64,000 nucleotides of DNA from Clostridiales bacterium (GTDB lineage Bacteria; Bacillota; Clostridia; Saccharofermentanales; Saccharofermentanaceae), in NCBI GenBank assembly GCA_017428545.1, contig JAFRQR010000002.1:186001-250000 (forward strand). Direction: 5' to 3'. The position numbers were made by a program, and so were the translations under genes. A model generated the notes under the pieces. The model saw nothing but the letters and a program-made list of their open reading frames with translations. It had not been told where the DNA came from and did not search any database. Below, in pieces: positions 1-8,534 of this stretch (positions are counted from its first letter, which is position 1; each line of letters opens with the position of its first letter).

Positions 1-127
1 ATAGTACAAGAACTACTTTTAAAAGATAATAATCCTTAAAATAGTCGATCTTCTGCCTGAAAGTCATCGGCTGCTTATTCTCTTTCTCGACCGATGCAGT
101 CTCTTTTACCTGATCCGAGTCAGCCAT
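1..127 (-). CDS. N-terminal part of an unrecognised, probably membrane protein (cut by window edge)
   Basis: Only the first 42 codons are present. The ATG at 127-125 overlaps the TAA stop of the preceding DUF624 gene by one base (TAATG), and a GGAGG sits just upstream inside that gene, so the two are translationally coupled. The visible peptide is hydrophilic and charged for about 30 residues, then has the motif YFKDYYLLK followed by a run of V and L that looks like the start of a transmembrane helix. I do not recognise the family. Position suggests a partner of the YesL-like protein. Confidence 0.6.
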   Translation of the reverse strand, partial: MADSDQVKETASVEKENKQPMTFRQKIDYFKDYYLLKVVLVL

Positions 128-795
128 TATGCCTGCTCCTCCTCAGATCCTGATTCTTCTTGATCATCATCTTCTGTACCGAATTGCTTTTCAAGCTTAT
201 TAAAGCCCCTTTGCAGAACCAGACATAAGCAGAAAACAATGACAACATGTGAAAACACAAGTACCACAGGAAGGAGTCTGATGTACTTGATGCAAAGGAA
301 AACGGCGCCGAACATCAAAACTATGATCGGAATGAGACTGTAAAAATACAGCATCGCAAAAAGAGCGGATGTCTTAAATGCTTCTTTTACGGTTACTTTG
401 AATCTGGCAATGATCGGAAAAATCGTCATGATGATAAAAACAACGATAGTTGTAACAAATACCGTAGCTGCAAAATAGATGGCAGGTACATCAAGGAACC
501 CGTGTTCAATGATCCAGGTCCAATCCATGCAAAGCAGAAGACATGCACCAAAAAGGATCATCCAAATGATGGTGGCCTGTTTGAAGTTTTCTTTAAAAGC
601 CTTAAAGAAAGGCTTTAAGACAGTCGGCTCTTCTTTTCTGACGATGCGCATGGCCACATCATACTTTGCAGTAAGGGCGGCACCGATCGTGATGACCGGA
701 ATACAGCAGATCAAACAAAGAAGATTCAGTATAAAAAGATCTGTTACCTTATTCAAAAATTGTATCAGAGGACTGTCATAGTTTAATAGATTCAT
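127..795 (-). CDS. DUF624 (YesL-like) membrane protein
   Basis: A 222-residue integral membrane protein with about five hydrophobic segments (near residues 18-42, 72-92, 104-130, 140-165 and 172-195) and a very acidic C-terminal tail rich in D and E. The N-terminal pattern of a short polar segment and then a helix with paired cysteines and I-P-V-I-T-I-G-A-A is typical of DUF624/YesL. These proteins usually lie beside Lpl-type sugar importers and YesM/YesN regulators, as here. Their molecular role is unknown. AAGGAG lies 9 bases before the ATG. The gene is separated from the importer operon by a strong terminator but runs straight into the truncated gene at the window edge. Confidence 0.85.
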   Translation of the reverse strand: MNLLNYDSPLIQFLNKVTDLFILNLLCLICCIPVITIGAALTAKYDVAMRIVRKEEPTVLKPFFKAFKENFKQATIIWMILFGACLLLCMDWTWIIEHGFLDVPAIYFAATVFVTTIVVFIIMTIFPIIARFKVTVKEAFKTSALFAMLYFYSLIPIIVLMFGAVFLCIKYIRLLPVVLVFSHVVIVFCLCLVLQRGFNKLEKQFGTEDDDQEESGSEEEQA

Positions 796-840
796 GTGTT
801 TTTCTATCTCCTTACAACCATGAAAGTATTATACAACAAA

Positions 841-885
841 GCATAAAAAATACTACCTGCCCGAAAGAAGCTTTCGGGCAGGTAG
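841..885 (-). terminator. Intrinsic terminator of the importer operon
   Basis: A perfect 15-bp inverted repeat (853-867 with 871-885, 3-base loop) lies just after the stop of the second permease gene. On the minus strand it is followed by a TATTTTTT tract (842-852). It ends the lipoprotein-permease-permease transcript. Confidence 0.93.
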
Positions 886-904
886 CACAACACAAAAGAC
901 TTTT

Positions 905-2014
905 TTACTCTTTTACACCACCAAGCTGGATACCTGTTACAAAGTATCTCTGCAGGAACGGATACAGACAAATGATCGGAAGCATCGTCGCGATCGTTGC
1001 TGCGGAACGGACCTGAATGGAAGTCGTCGGAGACTGAGTTGTAGTCTTTCCGCCACTATCAGCAGAACCTGTCTTCTGCGTCAAACTTGCCAGAAGCTTC
1101 TGAAGCTCATACTGAAGGGTCGTCAGTTTGATGTTGAACTTGTTATAGATCAAAGCATCGAACCAGGAGTTCCAGTGACCAACTGCAACGAACAAGAAGA
1201 TCGTTGCGTAAACCGGCTTACAAAGAGGAGAAATGATCTTAGCAAAGATCGTCATATAACCTGCACCGTCAAGCTGTGCAGACTCTTCGTAAGACTCCGG
1301 GATACCATCCATGAATGTACGTAGTACCAAGATGTTAAAGGCACTTACCATACCCGGAATTACATATACCCAGAATGTACCTACAAAATGCAGTTTTGTC
1401 ATCAGGTAGATGGTCGGAATAAGACCACCGCTGGCATACATCGTGATTACCCAGAACAGCGAAAGACCATTTCTGAACAGGAACTTCTTTCTCGAAATAA
1501 TGAAAGCAAGAAGTGCATTTGCGGCAAGAGAAAGGATCGAACCGACTGCCGTACGGCCAACCGTCGTAAGAAGACCCCAACGGATACCGGGCATTTCGAA
1601 TACCTGCTTATAAGCCGCAGTAGTAAACTTCTTCGGGAGAAGATGAACGTTCTTCAGGATCGCTTCACGACCATCTGTAAACGAATAAGCTGCAGTATTG
1701 AGTACAGGATACAGCGTTACGATACAGAAGCAGATCAGGAAGATGGTATTGCAGATTACAAATGCCCAGTCCCAGCCGTTCATCTTGGCACGAGGTTTTT
1801 TGAACTTAATGTCCTTTATAACGGCTTCACCTGAAGCTACTGCAACTTGACCATCAGCACTTGTCTTTTCAGCTACTTCTTTAACAGCAGCACTTCTTGC
1901 CGCCATAGACTTTCTGGCTTCTCTTGCTTTTTCAAGTGCATCATCTTTTTCAACGTTCTCTTTCACCTCGTTCTGGAGAACTTCATTTTCATTGATTTTT
2001 TCTTTATCACTCAT
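905..2014 (-). CDS. Carbohydrate ABC transporter permease, LplC/YtcP type
   Basis: A 369-residue inner-membrane permease of the CUT1 class. A charged cytoplasmic extension of about 75 residues, rich in E and K, precedes the six predicted helices. The EAA loop that docks the ATPase is visible as ESAQLDGAGYMTIFAKIISP (about residues 243-262), and the protein ends with the usual G-x-x-L-G-G-V-K-E tail. It is the second permease of a heterodimer with the upstream gene, 15 bases away, preceded by AAAGGAGGG. No ATPase is encoded here; importers of this class commonly share an MsmK-like ATPase encoded elsewhere. The long polar N-terminus is unusual for the family. Confidence 0.92.
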   Translation of the reverse strand: MSDKEKINENEVLQNEVKENVEKDDALEKAREARKSMAARSAAVKEVAEKTSADGQVAVASGEAVIKDIKFKKPRAKMNGWDWAFVICNTIFLICFCIVTLYPVLNTAAYSFTDGREAILKNVHLLPKKFTTAAYKQVFEMPGIRWGLLTTVGRTAVGSILSLAANALLAFIISRKKFLFRNGLSLFWVITMYASGGLIPTIYLMTKLHFVGTFWVYVIPGMVSAFNILVLRTFMDGIPESYEESAQLDGAGYMTIFAKIISPLCKPVYATIFLFVAVGHWNSWFDALIYNKFNIKLTTLQYELQKLLASLTQKTGSADSGGKTTTQSPTTSIQVRSAATIATMLPIICLYPFLQRYFVTGIQLGGVKE

Positions 2015-2029
2015 ATGAAATTCCCTCCT

Positions 2030-2977
2030 TTAGAACAGGTGATCTTCGCCCGTCTTCCGGGCAATGAAGTTAAACGTGAATACGAATATCATCGACACAA
2101 AGGTTTTGAAAATACCCGCCGCAGTACCAAGTGAGAAGTTCTTCATACCATGATTGAGGACGTAGATATCAATGGTAGTAGAAACCGGTGAAAGAACACC
2201 TGTACCAAGCAGATACTGGATTTCAAATCCTGCGTTGATTACGTTACCGATATTCATGATGAGGAGAATGATAATCGTAGAACGCAGACCCGGAAGTGTG
2301 ATGTTCTTGATCTTCTGCCATCTGCCGGCACCATCGATAGCTGCTGCTTCGTATAGAGCCGGGTCAATTGACGTTATGGTAGCAAGATAAATGATAGCAT
2401 TCCAACCTGTTTCCTTCCAAACATTGGAAATGGCTACGATAGGCCAGAAATACTGTGTATGCATGAAATAACTGATCGGTGATTTCAAGATATGTAAATT
2501 AACAAGCAGTTCGTTAACCATACCGTTTGTAGCAAATGCTTCACGAACGATACTTGTTACTACGATCCAAGACAAGAAATGAGGCAGATAAGAAATCGTC
2601 TGAACAAGCTTCTTACCAAATGTATTTCTTACCTCATTAAGTAAAATAGCGAAACCAATAGCAGTAATTGTTTGAGACACGAGATTCAGAGAACCCATTG
2701 CAAGGGTATTTCTGATAACTCGCGGGAAAGAAGAATTCTTCTTGAAAAGGTATTTGAACCAGCGAAGCCCTGCTTTTTCAGATTTGAAGATACCTTTACC
2801 TATGCTGAAGTTCTCAAAAGCCATGATCCAACCGGCGAGCGGCAGGTAGTAGAAAACAATACCATAGATAACATACAGAGCAGCGATGATGAGCAAAACT
2901 TTCTGACGCTTTAATTCGGTTTTGCTGATCTTACTTTTAAGTTTGATCTCCGAAGCATCTTTTTCATTAGAGCTCAT
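2030..2977 (-). CDS. Carbohydrate ABC transporter permease, LplB type
   Basis: A 315-residue permease with six predicted membrane segments after a basic N-terminus of about 25 residues. The EAA motif reads YEAAAIDGAGRWQKIKNITL (about residues 208-227), which is characteristic of LplB/YteP-type permeases. It lies between the binding-lipoprotein gene and the LplC-type permease, so the three form one importer. The likely cargo is an arabinose-containing or other plant oligosaccharide, inferred from the neighbouring GH51, GH43 and arabinose genes. A stem-loop in the 92-base gap upstream may lower its expression relative to the lipoprotein. Confidence 0.93.
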   Translation of the reverse strand: MSSNEKDASEIKLKSKISKTELKRQKVLLIIAALYVIYGIVFYYLPLAGWIMAFENFSIGKGIFKSEKAGLRWFKYLFKKNSSFPRVIRNTLAMGSLNLVSQTITAIGFAILLNEVRNTFGKKLVQTISYLPHFLSWIVVTSIVREAFATNGMVNELLVNLHILKSPISYFMHTQYFWPIVAISNVWKETGWNAIIYLATITSIDPALYEAAAIDGAGRWQKIKNITLPGLRSTIIILLIMNIGNVINAGFEIQYLLGTGVLSPVSTTIDIYVLNHGMKNFSLGTAAGIFKTFVSMIFVFTFNFIARKTGEDHLF

Positions 2978-3004
2978 GAATAATTGCCTCCCCTAAATTC
3001 AGAA

Positions 3005-3038
3005 GTGGCGACCACAGTCATACAACCGTGGTCGCCAC
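3005..3038 (-). promoter_or_regulatory. Intercistronic stem-loop between binding protein and permease genes
   Basis: An 11-bp perfect inverted repeat (3005-3015 with 3028-3038, 12-base loop), GC-rich, sits between the lipoprotein stop and the permease start. It lacks a following T-run on the minus strand, so it is unlikely to be a full terminator. Such hairpins in importer operons commonly protect the upstream message and skew expression toward the binding protein. That role is inferred here. Confidence 0.7.
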
Positions 3039-3069
3039 CACCGTCACTTAACTAAATTCGTCAGTTGAA

Positions 3070-4833
3070 TCAGCTGTTAGCGAGTTCAACACGGCGATCA
3101 AGCTCTTCCTGCATCTCATCGAGGAATGCCTGCGGGTTACAAGCCTCATAAGCCTTCATGTAGTCAGCCCATGCGGAATCGAAATCCTTAGCTGTGATAA
3201 CCTTCGGGAGCCACTCGTGCTTGCACTCACCCATTTCTGTCCAAGCAGCACCACCCTCAGTCATTGTGGACATCAGGTTGGAGTAAGAGTACATCGGATA
3301 CCAGAAGCCCATCTCGTCATGCTCAGACTGGAGGAAGTCATCATAAGAATCATAGTCGTAAGCTCTGAAGCAATCCTGCAGCGGCTTAGCGAGACCATCA
3401 AAGAACTCGCTCTCCTGATCCTCAGGCTTCATAGCGTTAGCGCTTGTCTTAGATGTACCGTTGTACTGCGGGAAGTAGGAGTAAGAACAAATGTGGTTAG
3501 CCTGATAGTTTTCGTCTGCCCACTTGTCTCTCATTTCCTGTGTTCTGTAGTACATACCGTTGTCATCTACGAGGTAGTCTACATCCTTGATACCCCAGAA
3601 ACGGAGGTCGAGGATTTCCTGATCAAGGCATCTGCTGAGGAACTCGAAAGCCTTATCCGGATCATCGCACTTAGTTGTAACGCAGATACCGGAAGCGGAG
3701 TTCAGAGTATCACCATAAGTATGCCAGTGATTCTTCATGCCTTTTTCAGCTACGAGACCGAGCGGTACATAGTTGTAACCCTTCTCGTCATAACCGGAAG
3801 CCTTGAACTTATCGTTTACTGTGTAAGCGAAATCCCACCACTGATCGCACATACCGAGTACAGCACCTGTAGCCAGCTTAGCAATATAGTCATCGTAGGA
3901 CATTGTAGCGAATTCCTGATCCATGAGACCAGCGTTGTAAACTTCGTTCAGTTTCTTGAAGTACATCTTAGCTGTAGGAGTTGTGTTATAGTCAACGATT
4001 GTCGGCTTATCAACACCCTCAAGCTGTACGATAACGGAACCATCGTTCGGATAACCGTCGAGGAACTCAGGAGCGTTCTCAACGCAGAAATATCTCCAGC
4101 CTTCGCAAAGAGCTGTGTAAGGAATAACCTTAACGCCGTCTTCGTTCTCCGGATTAGCTTCTGCAAATCTCTTCAAGAGATCAAAGTACTCATCAAGAGT
4201 CTCGATCTTCGGGTAGTTATCCCAAGCAAGTACACGGTTCTGGATCCAGAAAGCCTCGTCGTTGTGACCACGAGCCTGAGATTCGCCGTATGTGTTACCG
4301 AATACGTTTGCCCAGTAGATGTGTCCATCGTCCTTACGGAAGAGTTCCCATTCCTTATCGGTGTACATTTCCTTAAGGTTCGGGTACTTCTCAATGTAAT
4401 CATCCCACGGAACGAGTACGCCAGCTTCTACGAGTTGGTCGGAAGCGTCACCACCGTCGATGAAGTCCGGCAGATCGTTTGTAACGATCATAGCGCCGAT
4501 AGCCTCAGCCGGCTCCTGACCTGCCATCCAAGTTTCCTTAACACGGACACCTGTCAGCTTAGCGATTTCTTCCTGAATCTCGTTGCCATCATTGATCTCC
4601 TTACCGGACATACAAGCGTAGAATGTCCAATCTTTGATCTCAGAAGCAGCAGCTGTATCAGAGGAACCTTCGGTATCATCTGAGCTACCATCAACGACAT
4701 CAGAGCTACCATCTGTAGCAGCTTCTGTTGCTTTGGACTCACCGTTATCGTCTTTCTTGTTGGAGCAGCCAGCGAGAGCGCTTACACCAAGAACACATGC
4801 CATAACGAGAGCAAAAATCTTCTTTGATTTCAT
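3070..4833 (-). CDS. Extracellular sugar-binding lipoprotein, LplA type
   Basis: A 587-residue solute-binding protein for the adjacent permeases. It starts with a lipoprotein signal peptide: basic start, hydrophobic core, lipobox L-A-G-C with the modified cysteine at residue 23. A low-complexity linker rich in S, D, E and T (about residues 27-65) tethers the binding domain to the membrane. The body, with many W, Y and D residues, and the length near 550-590 fit the large LplA/YtcQ class that binds oligosaccharides rather than monosaccharides. GAGGAGG precedes the ATG. It is the first gene of its operon and lies downstream of a YesM/YesN pair, which typically controls such genes. The substrate is inferred only from context. 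Confidence 0.93.
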   Translation of the reverse strand: MKSKKIFALVMACVLGVSALAGCSNKKDDNGESKATEAATDGSSDVVDGSSDDTEGSSDTAAASEIKDWTFYACMSGKEINDGNEIQEEIAKLTGVRVKETWMAGQEPAEAIGAMIVTNDLPDFIDGGDASDQLVEAGVLVPWDDYIEKYPNLKEMYTDKEWELFRKDDGHIYWANVFGNTYGESQARGHNDEAFWIQNRVLAWDNYPKIETLDEYFDLLKRFAEANPENEDGVKVIPYTALCEGWRYFCVENAPEFLDGYPNDGSVIVQLEGVDKPTIVDYNTTPTAKMYFKKLNEVYNAGLMDQEFATMSYDDYIAKLATGAVLGMCDQWWDFAYTVNDKFKASGYDEKGYNYVPLGLVAEKGMKNHWHTYGDTLNSASGICVTTKCDDPDKAFEFLSRCLDQEILDLRFWGIKDVDYLVDDNGMYYRTQEMRDKWADENYQANHICSYSYFPQYNGTSKTSANAMKPEDQESEFFDGLAKPLQDCFRAYDYDSYDDFLQSEHDEMGFWYPMYSYSNLMSTMTEGGAAWTEMGECKHEWLPKVITAKDFDSAWADYMKAYEACNPQAFLDEMQEELDRRVELANS

Positions 4834-4882
4834 TACATAACCTCCTCAAAATTTGTTGCTTGTTGCAACTTACTTCGTATTA

Positions 4883-4911
4883 ATTTTAGATTTCCATAAT
4901 GTTTCACACAA
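4883..4911 (-). promoter_or_regulatory. Probable promoter of the importer operon
   Basis: On the minus strand TTGTGT (4911-4906) and TAAAAT (4888-4883) are separated by 17 bases. The -35 box lies inside a short inverted repeat, ATGTT...AACAT, which could be part of a site for the AraC-type regulator encoded just upstream. No direct binding evidence is available. Confidence 0.5.
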
Positions 4912-4960
4912 CATGAAAAACTCTATCTCATTACCCGAAAAACTCTAGGTAAGAATCACA

Positions 4961-4989
4961 ACAAAAAAGAGCGAAACGCTTCGCTCTTT
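4961..4989 (-). terminator. Intrinsic terminator after the response-regulator gene
   Basis: A 10-bp perfect stem (4966-4975 with 4980-4989), 4-base loop, is followed on the minus strand by TTTTTTGT. It separates the regulator transcript from the importer operon. Confidence 0.92.
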
Positions 4990-5018
4990 ATGCGCATTGA
5001 CTTAATGTAAAATCGTCT

Positions 5019-6608
5019 TTACATCGAGTGGTTTTTACGATACTTGGAAGGCGTACATCCCTGTGTTTCAATGAATTTGCGGATAAAGTAATCACAGTCC
5101 CGATACCCGACATCCGCTGCGATCTGATTGATCTTTTTATCCGTACTGATAAGCTGACGGGCCGCTTCATTGATCCTATAGTTTGTCAGGTAATCTTTGA
5201 AAGACTGGTTATATTTCTTCCGGAAGATCTGGCCCAGGTAAGAACTGTTAATGTAATACTTCTCCCCCAGATTCCTTAGACTGATGTTCTCCGCGTAGTG
5301 ATCACGAATCTCCGCCTCAATGTCAGAAAGGATACCTCTGGAGACGTTTTTGCGAAGCCCGTTCAAATATGCAGCGTATTCGATTGCAAATCTTTCTATA
5401 TGCTGTCTTGATCCACGATTGATCGATTTCTCGAAAGATATCTCGGAAATGTACTGTATAACTTCTTCCTGGTTAACGTTATCATCCTGTTCCGAGGCAA
5501 GATGGATCAGCTGGAATAACAGATAATTGATATTAAGATCAATGATGTTATTATTCTCTCCCGAGACGTTCATTTCTTCATAAAGATCGGAAACGGCCTT
5601 CCGGATCAATTCTTCATTATTGGTCTGTATAGCCGAAATAACCTCATCAAGACCATTCTTGCAAAGGACCATTCCGCTTAATACCACCTGAATATCATCC
5701 TCATAATAATATATGCTCTTCTGGCTGTGGAACCCTTTAATACTACTTATTCTAATACAGGAACTGTAAGACTTTGAAAGCGCGGAAACGTCATTTACCA
5801 TCTTTCCGCACATGATACGTACAGGCTTAATAAACAAAACCTCGAGTTTCTTAAGGAACATTTCGAAAAAGGCTTTTTCATCAAGATCACGGCGAGTAGC
5901 CATGTTTTCACAATAAATGAAACCTACATCGTAATTATCTTTTTCATAAGATACATCGAAAATGAAGTGGTTGGCGCTGTCCTTTAAAATGTCTTTACAG
6001 GCGATAAATAATTGTTTCTGGGATAGACGAAGGTCAGAATCGTCTTCTTCGTCCACGACAACATCCGTGACCATTTCGATATCGACAAAACGGATACCGC
6101 CGGTAAGCTGAAGATGTTTGTTTACGTATTCAACATTCTGCTCATCATACTTTCCCTTAATGATAGACATCAGATTCGAGGCAAGATAAGCATCTTCCAA
6201 GTTTTTCTGGGTCTCACGGACGCTCTCCTTCTCACTTGAAAGATTCGACACTTTATGCAATATCGCGATCAGATCTTCTTTGCTTACAGGTTTCAGAATA
6301 TAATCCAAGCAATTATTTCTGATTGCCCGCTGCATATAAGAAAAATCGTCATAACCGGTAAGCAGGACGAATTTCGCATCAGAAAGATGCTGTTTCTCGA
6401 TTTCTTCCAAAAGCTCCAACCCGTTCATGACCGGCATCTTGATATCGGAAATGATCAGATCAACGGTATGATCCTTAAGATAATCCAATGCTTCTTTACC
6501 ATTGGACATCAGCGCATCTATCTCAAACCCTTCGCTGTTCCAGTCCAGTAAGACCTGAAGACCCTGAAGGATATAAGGCTCGTCATCAACAACCATAACT
6601 TTTAACAT
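5019..6608 (-). CDS. AraC-family response regulator, YesN type
   Basis: A 529-residue cytoplasmic regulator. The receiver domain occupies about residues 1-120, with the acidic pocket D8-D9, phospho-acceptor D55 in S-D-I-K-M-P, T84 and K106. A middle region of about 300 residues links it to a C-terminal AraC-type double helix-turn-helix (about 425-525) ending in the usual G-C-T-P-S-x-Y-R motif. I chose the ATG at 6608 because AAGGAG lies 9 bases before it; an in-frame GTG at 6617 is too close to that site. The kinase gene ends 12 bases upstream. It should receive phosphate from the YesM-type kinase and activate the importer and possibly the arabinose operon. Confidence 0.93.
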   Translation of the reverse strand: MLKVMVVDDEPYILQGLQVLLDWNSEGFEIDALMSNGKEALDYLKDHTVDLIISDIKMPVMNGLELLEEIEKQHLSDAKFVLLTGYDDFSYMQRAIRNNCLDYILKPVSKEDLIAILHKVSNLSSEKESVRETQKNLEDAYLASNLMSIIKGKYDEQNVEYVNKHLQLTGGIRFVDIEMVTDVVVDEEDDSDLRLSQKQLFIACKDILKDSANHFIFDVSYEKDNYDVGFIYCENMATRRDLDEKAFFEMFLKKLEVLFIKPVRIMCGKMVNDVSALSKSYSSCIRISSIKGFHSQKSIYYYEDDIQVVLSGMVLCKNGLDEVISAIQTNNEELIRKAVSDLYEEMNVSGENNNIIDLNINYLLFQLIHLASEQDDNVNQEEVIQYISEISFEKSINRGSRQHIERFAIEYAAYLNGLRKNVSRGILSDIEAEIRDHYAENISLRNLGEKYYINSSYLGQIFRKKYNQSFKDYLTNYRINEAARQLISTDKKINQIAADVGYRDCDYFIRKFIETQGCTPSKYRKNHSM

Positions 6609-6620
6609 CGTAATCACTCC

Positions 6621-8387
6621 TTATGACTGTCTTTTCAGTTTGTTTGCAGGTACTCGGATCGTTACACTCATACCGACTCCGACTTCACTTTCAATAAAGA
6701 ACTTAACCTGATTATCCGTATGCATCTTAATACGCAGGCAGGCATTGAGAATGCCTACATGCTTTTTCCCCTTGATCATATCAATGCTTACATTATTAAT
6801 ATTCTCGGAAAGGTCACTGACCTCCTCATCGCTCATGCCGCCACCTGTATCCTCAATCTCCATGAAGATATCATTTTCCTTTTTATAAACACGGACAAAG
6901 ATCCATCCGGCGGAAGACTTCGATTCAATACCATGAACGCAGGCATTCTCAACAAATGTAACCAATGTAAGTTTAGGGATCAGATACATCTCACAATCCG
7001 GTTCGACATCGATATCAAAAGAAAGCCTGTCACCGAAACGATAGCTCTGAAGATAAAGATATGCCTCGATCGATTCGGCTTCTTTCTTGATCGTAACCAG
7101 ATCATTTCCCCATTCCACATTCTGACGTGTCATTACAGCCAGTTTCTCGACCATTTCAGCCGTCTGCTCCTCACCTTTCAGGATACTGTGCATACGGATG
7201 CTTTCAAGCGAATTAAAGAGGAAATGCGGATTGATCTGACTCTGCAATGCAAGAAGTTCGGCATTTTTACGCGAAAGAGCGTTCGCTTGTTCTTTCAATT
7301 TATCTTTATACAGCTTATTGATAAGATCGTTGTTTATCGAAACGATATTGTTGTAATTCAACATCAGCTGTGAGATCTCGTCATCGCCGTCGATTCGCTC
7401 GATCGGAAGGAATTTATCCTCTTTTTTACCACTAAACGCCTTCTCAAGTTTTTTGATCCGGGAGGCCAGCGACTGCTCGATCAGGTTCATGATGATAACG
7501 GGAAGCATAAGGGTAACGATGATCATAATAACAATGATCCAGTAGTTTTCCAGAAAGATCGCATAGACACTCAGATTGTCACTGAAAAGATAAACATCCA
7601 GAGTGGTCCCGAGATAGGAAAACTCCTGGTGTACGCCGATCTTATAATCCTTTTGAAGTTTTTGCGGATTGATCGACTTTACACCTTCACCATAACGGGC
7701 AAATACGACATAATCGTCGTTGCATACAAACATTGGAAATTCGTCTGATATATCGATCAATTGATTTCGAAGGATCGTGTTATCGATCTCGATCTTAATG
7801 ATCTTTTCGTAACTGGAAGAATACTTGTTCATCTTCTGGACGTAAATGATCTTTTGCTGCTTCTCCAGACGAGGGTCGACTGTATCATCAAAATACACAA
7901 GGAGGCTGGCATTCGATCCCATTTCTTCGTAACGCCGGTACCATTCAGATGATTTGGCTTCCTGCATGGATTTGAAATAACTGCCGTACGAAATGGTCGG
8001 ATTGTCGACATAGATCGTTATTTTGTCGGTTCTTGTCTGCATGACCGATTTAAAAAACGAATTATTGATAAATTGGTAATACTCTTCGAAATATAAATAT
8101 GGAGTCTCATATTCCGCATCAAGAAAACGGTAAAGTTCATGGTTACCGGAAAAAGCCCTGGCCATTCTGGCACTGTATTCAAATGTGTTTTTCATGCTGG
8201 AAATATACAGATTGGCGATATTCTCAAGCTGATATACTTTAGAATTATATTCACGGTCATAGATCGCGCGGACAATTACAGCGTCAGTAATAAACAAAGG
8301 AATAATAACGCAAAAAACATACATAATAAGAAACTTATTATGCAGCTTGAGTTTATTGAAAAGTTTTATCAAAAGTTTCTTGATCAA
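6621..8387 (-). CDS. Sensor histidine kinase, YesM type
   Basis: A membrane sensor of about 588 residues. Helix 1 lies near residues 19-40, followed by an extracellular sensing region (41-280), helix 2 (281-303) and a HAMP segment (304-355). The His_kinase motif carries phospho-acceptor H388 in Q-I-N-P-H-F-L-F-N, and an HATPase domain has N-box V-E-N-A-C-V-H-G and a D-T-G-G-G loop. This architecture matches LytS/YesM kinases that sense extracellular oligosaccharides. The start is uncertain: TTG at 8387 gives the usual short basic N-terminus, with GAGG about 13 bases upstream, and no ATG is available before residue 22. It is co-transcribed with the regulator gene 12 bases downstream. Confidence 0.92.
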   Translation of the reverse strand: MIKKLLIKLFNKLKLHNKFLIMYVFCVIIPLFITDAVIVRAIYDREYNSKVYQLENIANLYISSMKNTFEYSARMARAFSGNHELYRFLDAEYETPYLYFEEYYQFINNSFFKSVMQTRTDKITIYVDNPTISYGSYFKSMQEAKSSEWYRRYEEMGSNASLLVYFDDTVDPRLEKQQKIIYVQKMNKYSSSYEKIIKIEIDNTILRNQLIDISDEFPMFVCNDDYVVFARYGEGVKSINPQKLQKDYKIGVHQEFSYLGTTLDVYLFSDNLSVYAIFLENYWIIVIMIIVTLMLPVIIMNLIEQSLASRIKKLEKAFSGKKEDKFLPIERIDGDDEISQLMLNYNNIVSINNDLINKLYKDKLKEQANALSRKNAELLALQSQINPHFLFNSLESIRMHSILKGEEQTAEMVEKLAVMTRQNVEWGNDLVTIKKEAESIEAYLYLQSYRFGDRLSFDIDVEPDCEMYLIPKLTLVTFVENACVHGIESKSSAGWIFVRVYKKENDIFMEIEDTGGGMSDEEVSDLSENINNVSIDMIKGKKHVGILNACLRIKMHTDNQVKFFIESEVGVGMSVTIRVPANKLKRQS

Positions 8388-8418
8388 GACCAGACGACAT
8401 CCTCATATAAGTCCTTAT

Positions 8419-8427
8419 ATTATAACA
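8419..8427 (-). promoter_or_regulatory. Possible extended -10 promoter for the two-component pair
   Basis: TGTTATAAT on the minus strand (8427-8419) is a perfect extended -10 element about 30 bases before the kinase start. It overlaps the T-rich tail of the terminator just upstream. No convincing -35 box is visible. Confidence 0.4.
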
Positions 8428-8469
8428 GAAAAGCACTGCCCCCGCACGTAAAGTGCGAGAGCAGCGCTT
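8426..8469 (-). terminator. Intrinsic terminator of the arabinose operon
   Basis: Two 17-base arms (8431-8447 and 8453-8469) pair fully on the minus strand only if three G-U pairs are allowed; on the plus strand these would be mismatches. The stem is followed by TTTTCTGTT. The strand-specific pairing supports a minus-strand terminator for the isomerase gene. Confidence 0.82.
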
Positions 8470-8534
8470 CTTAACTTCTTTCTTTTCCGGATCGCTGAAT
8501 CACAGATCCGGATCTTCTCAACAAGATAGGATCA

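Noticed and set aside
3217..4683. A 488-codon open frame on the plus strand opposite the sugar-binding lipoprotein gene
   Set aside because: It is fully antisense to a convincing lipoprotein, has no ribosome-binding site and its translation has no domain-like pattern. It is a codon-bias shadow.
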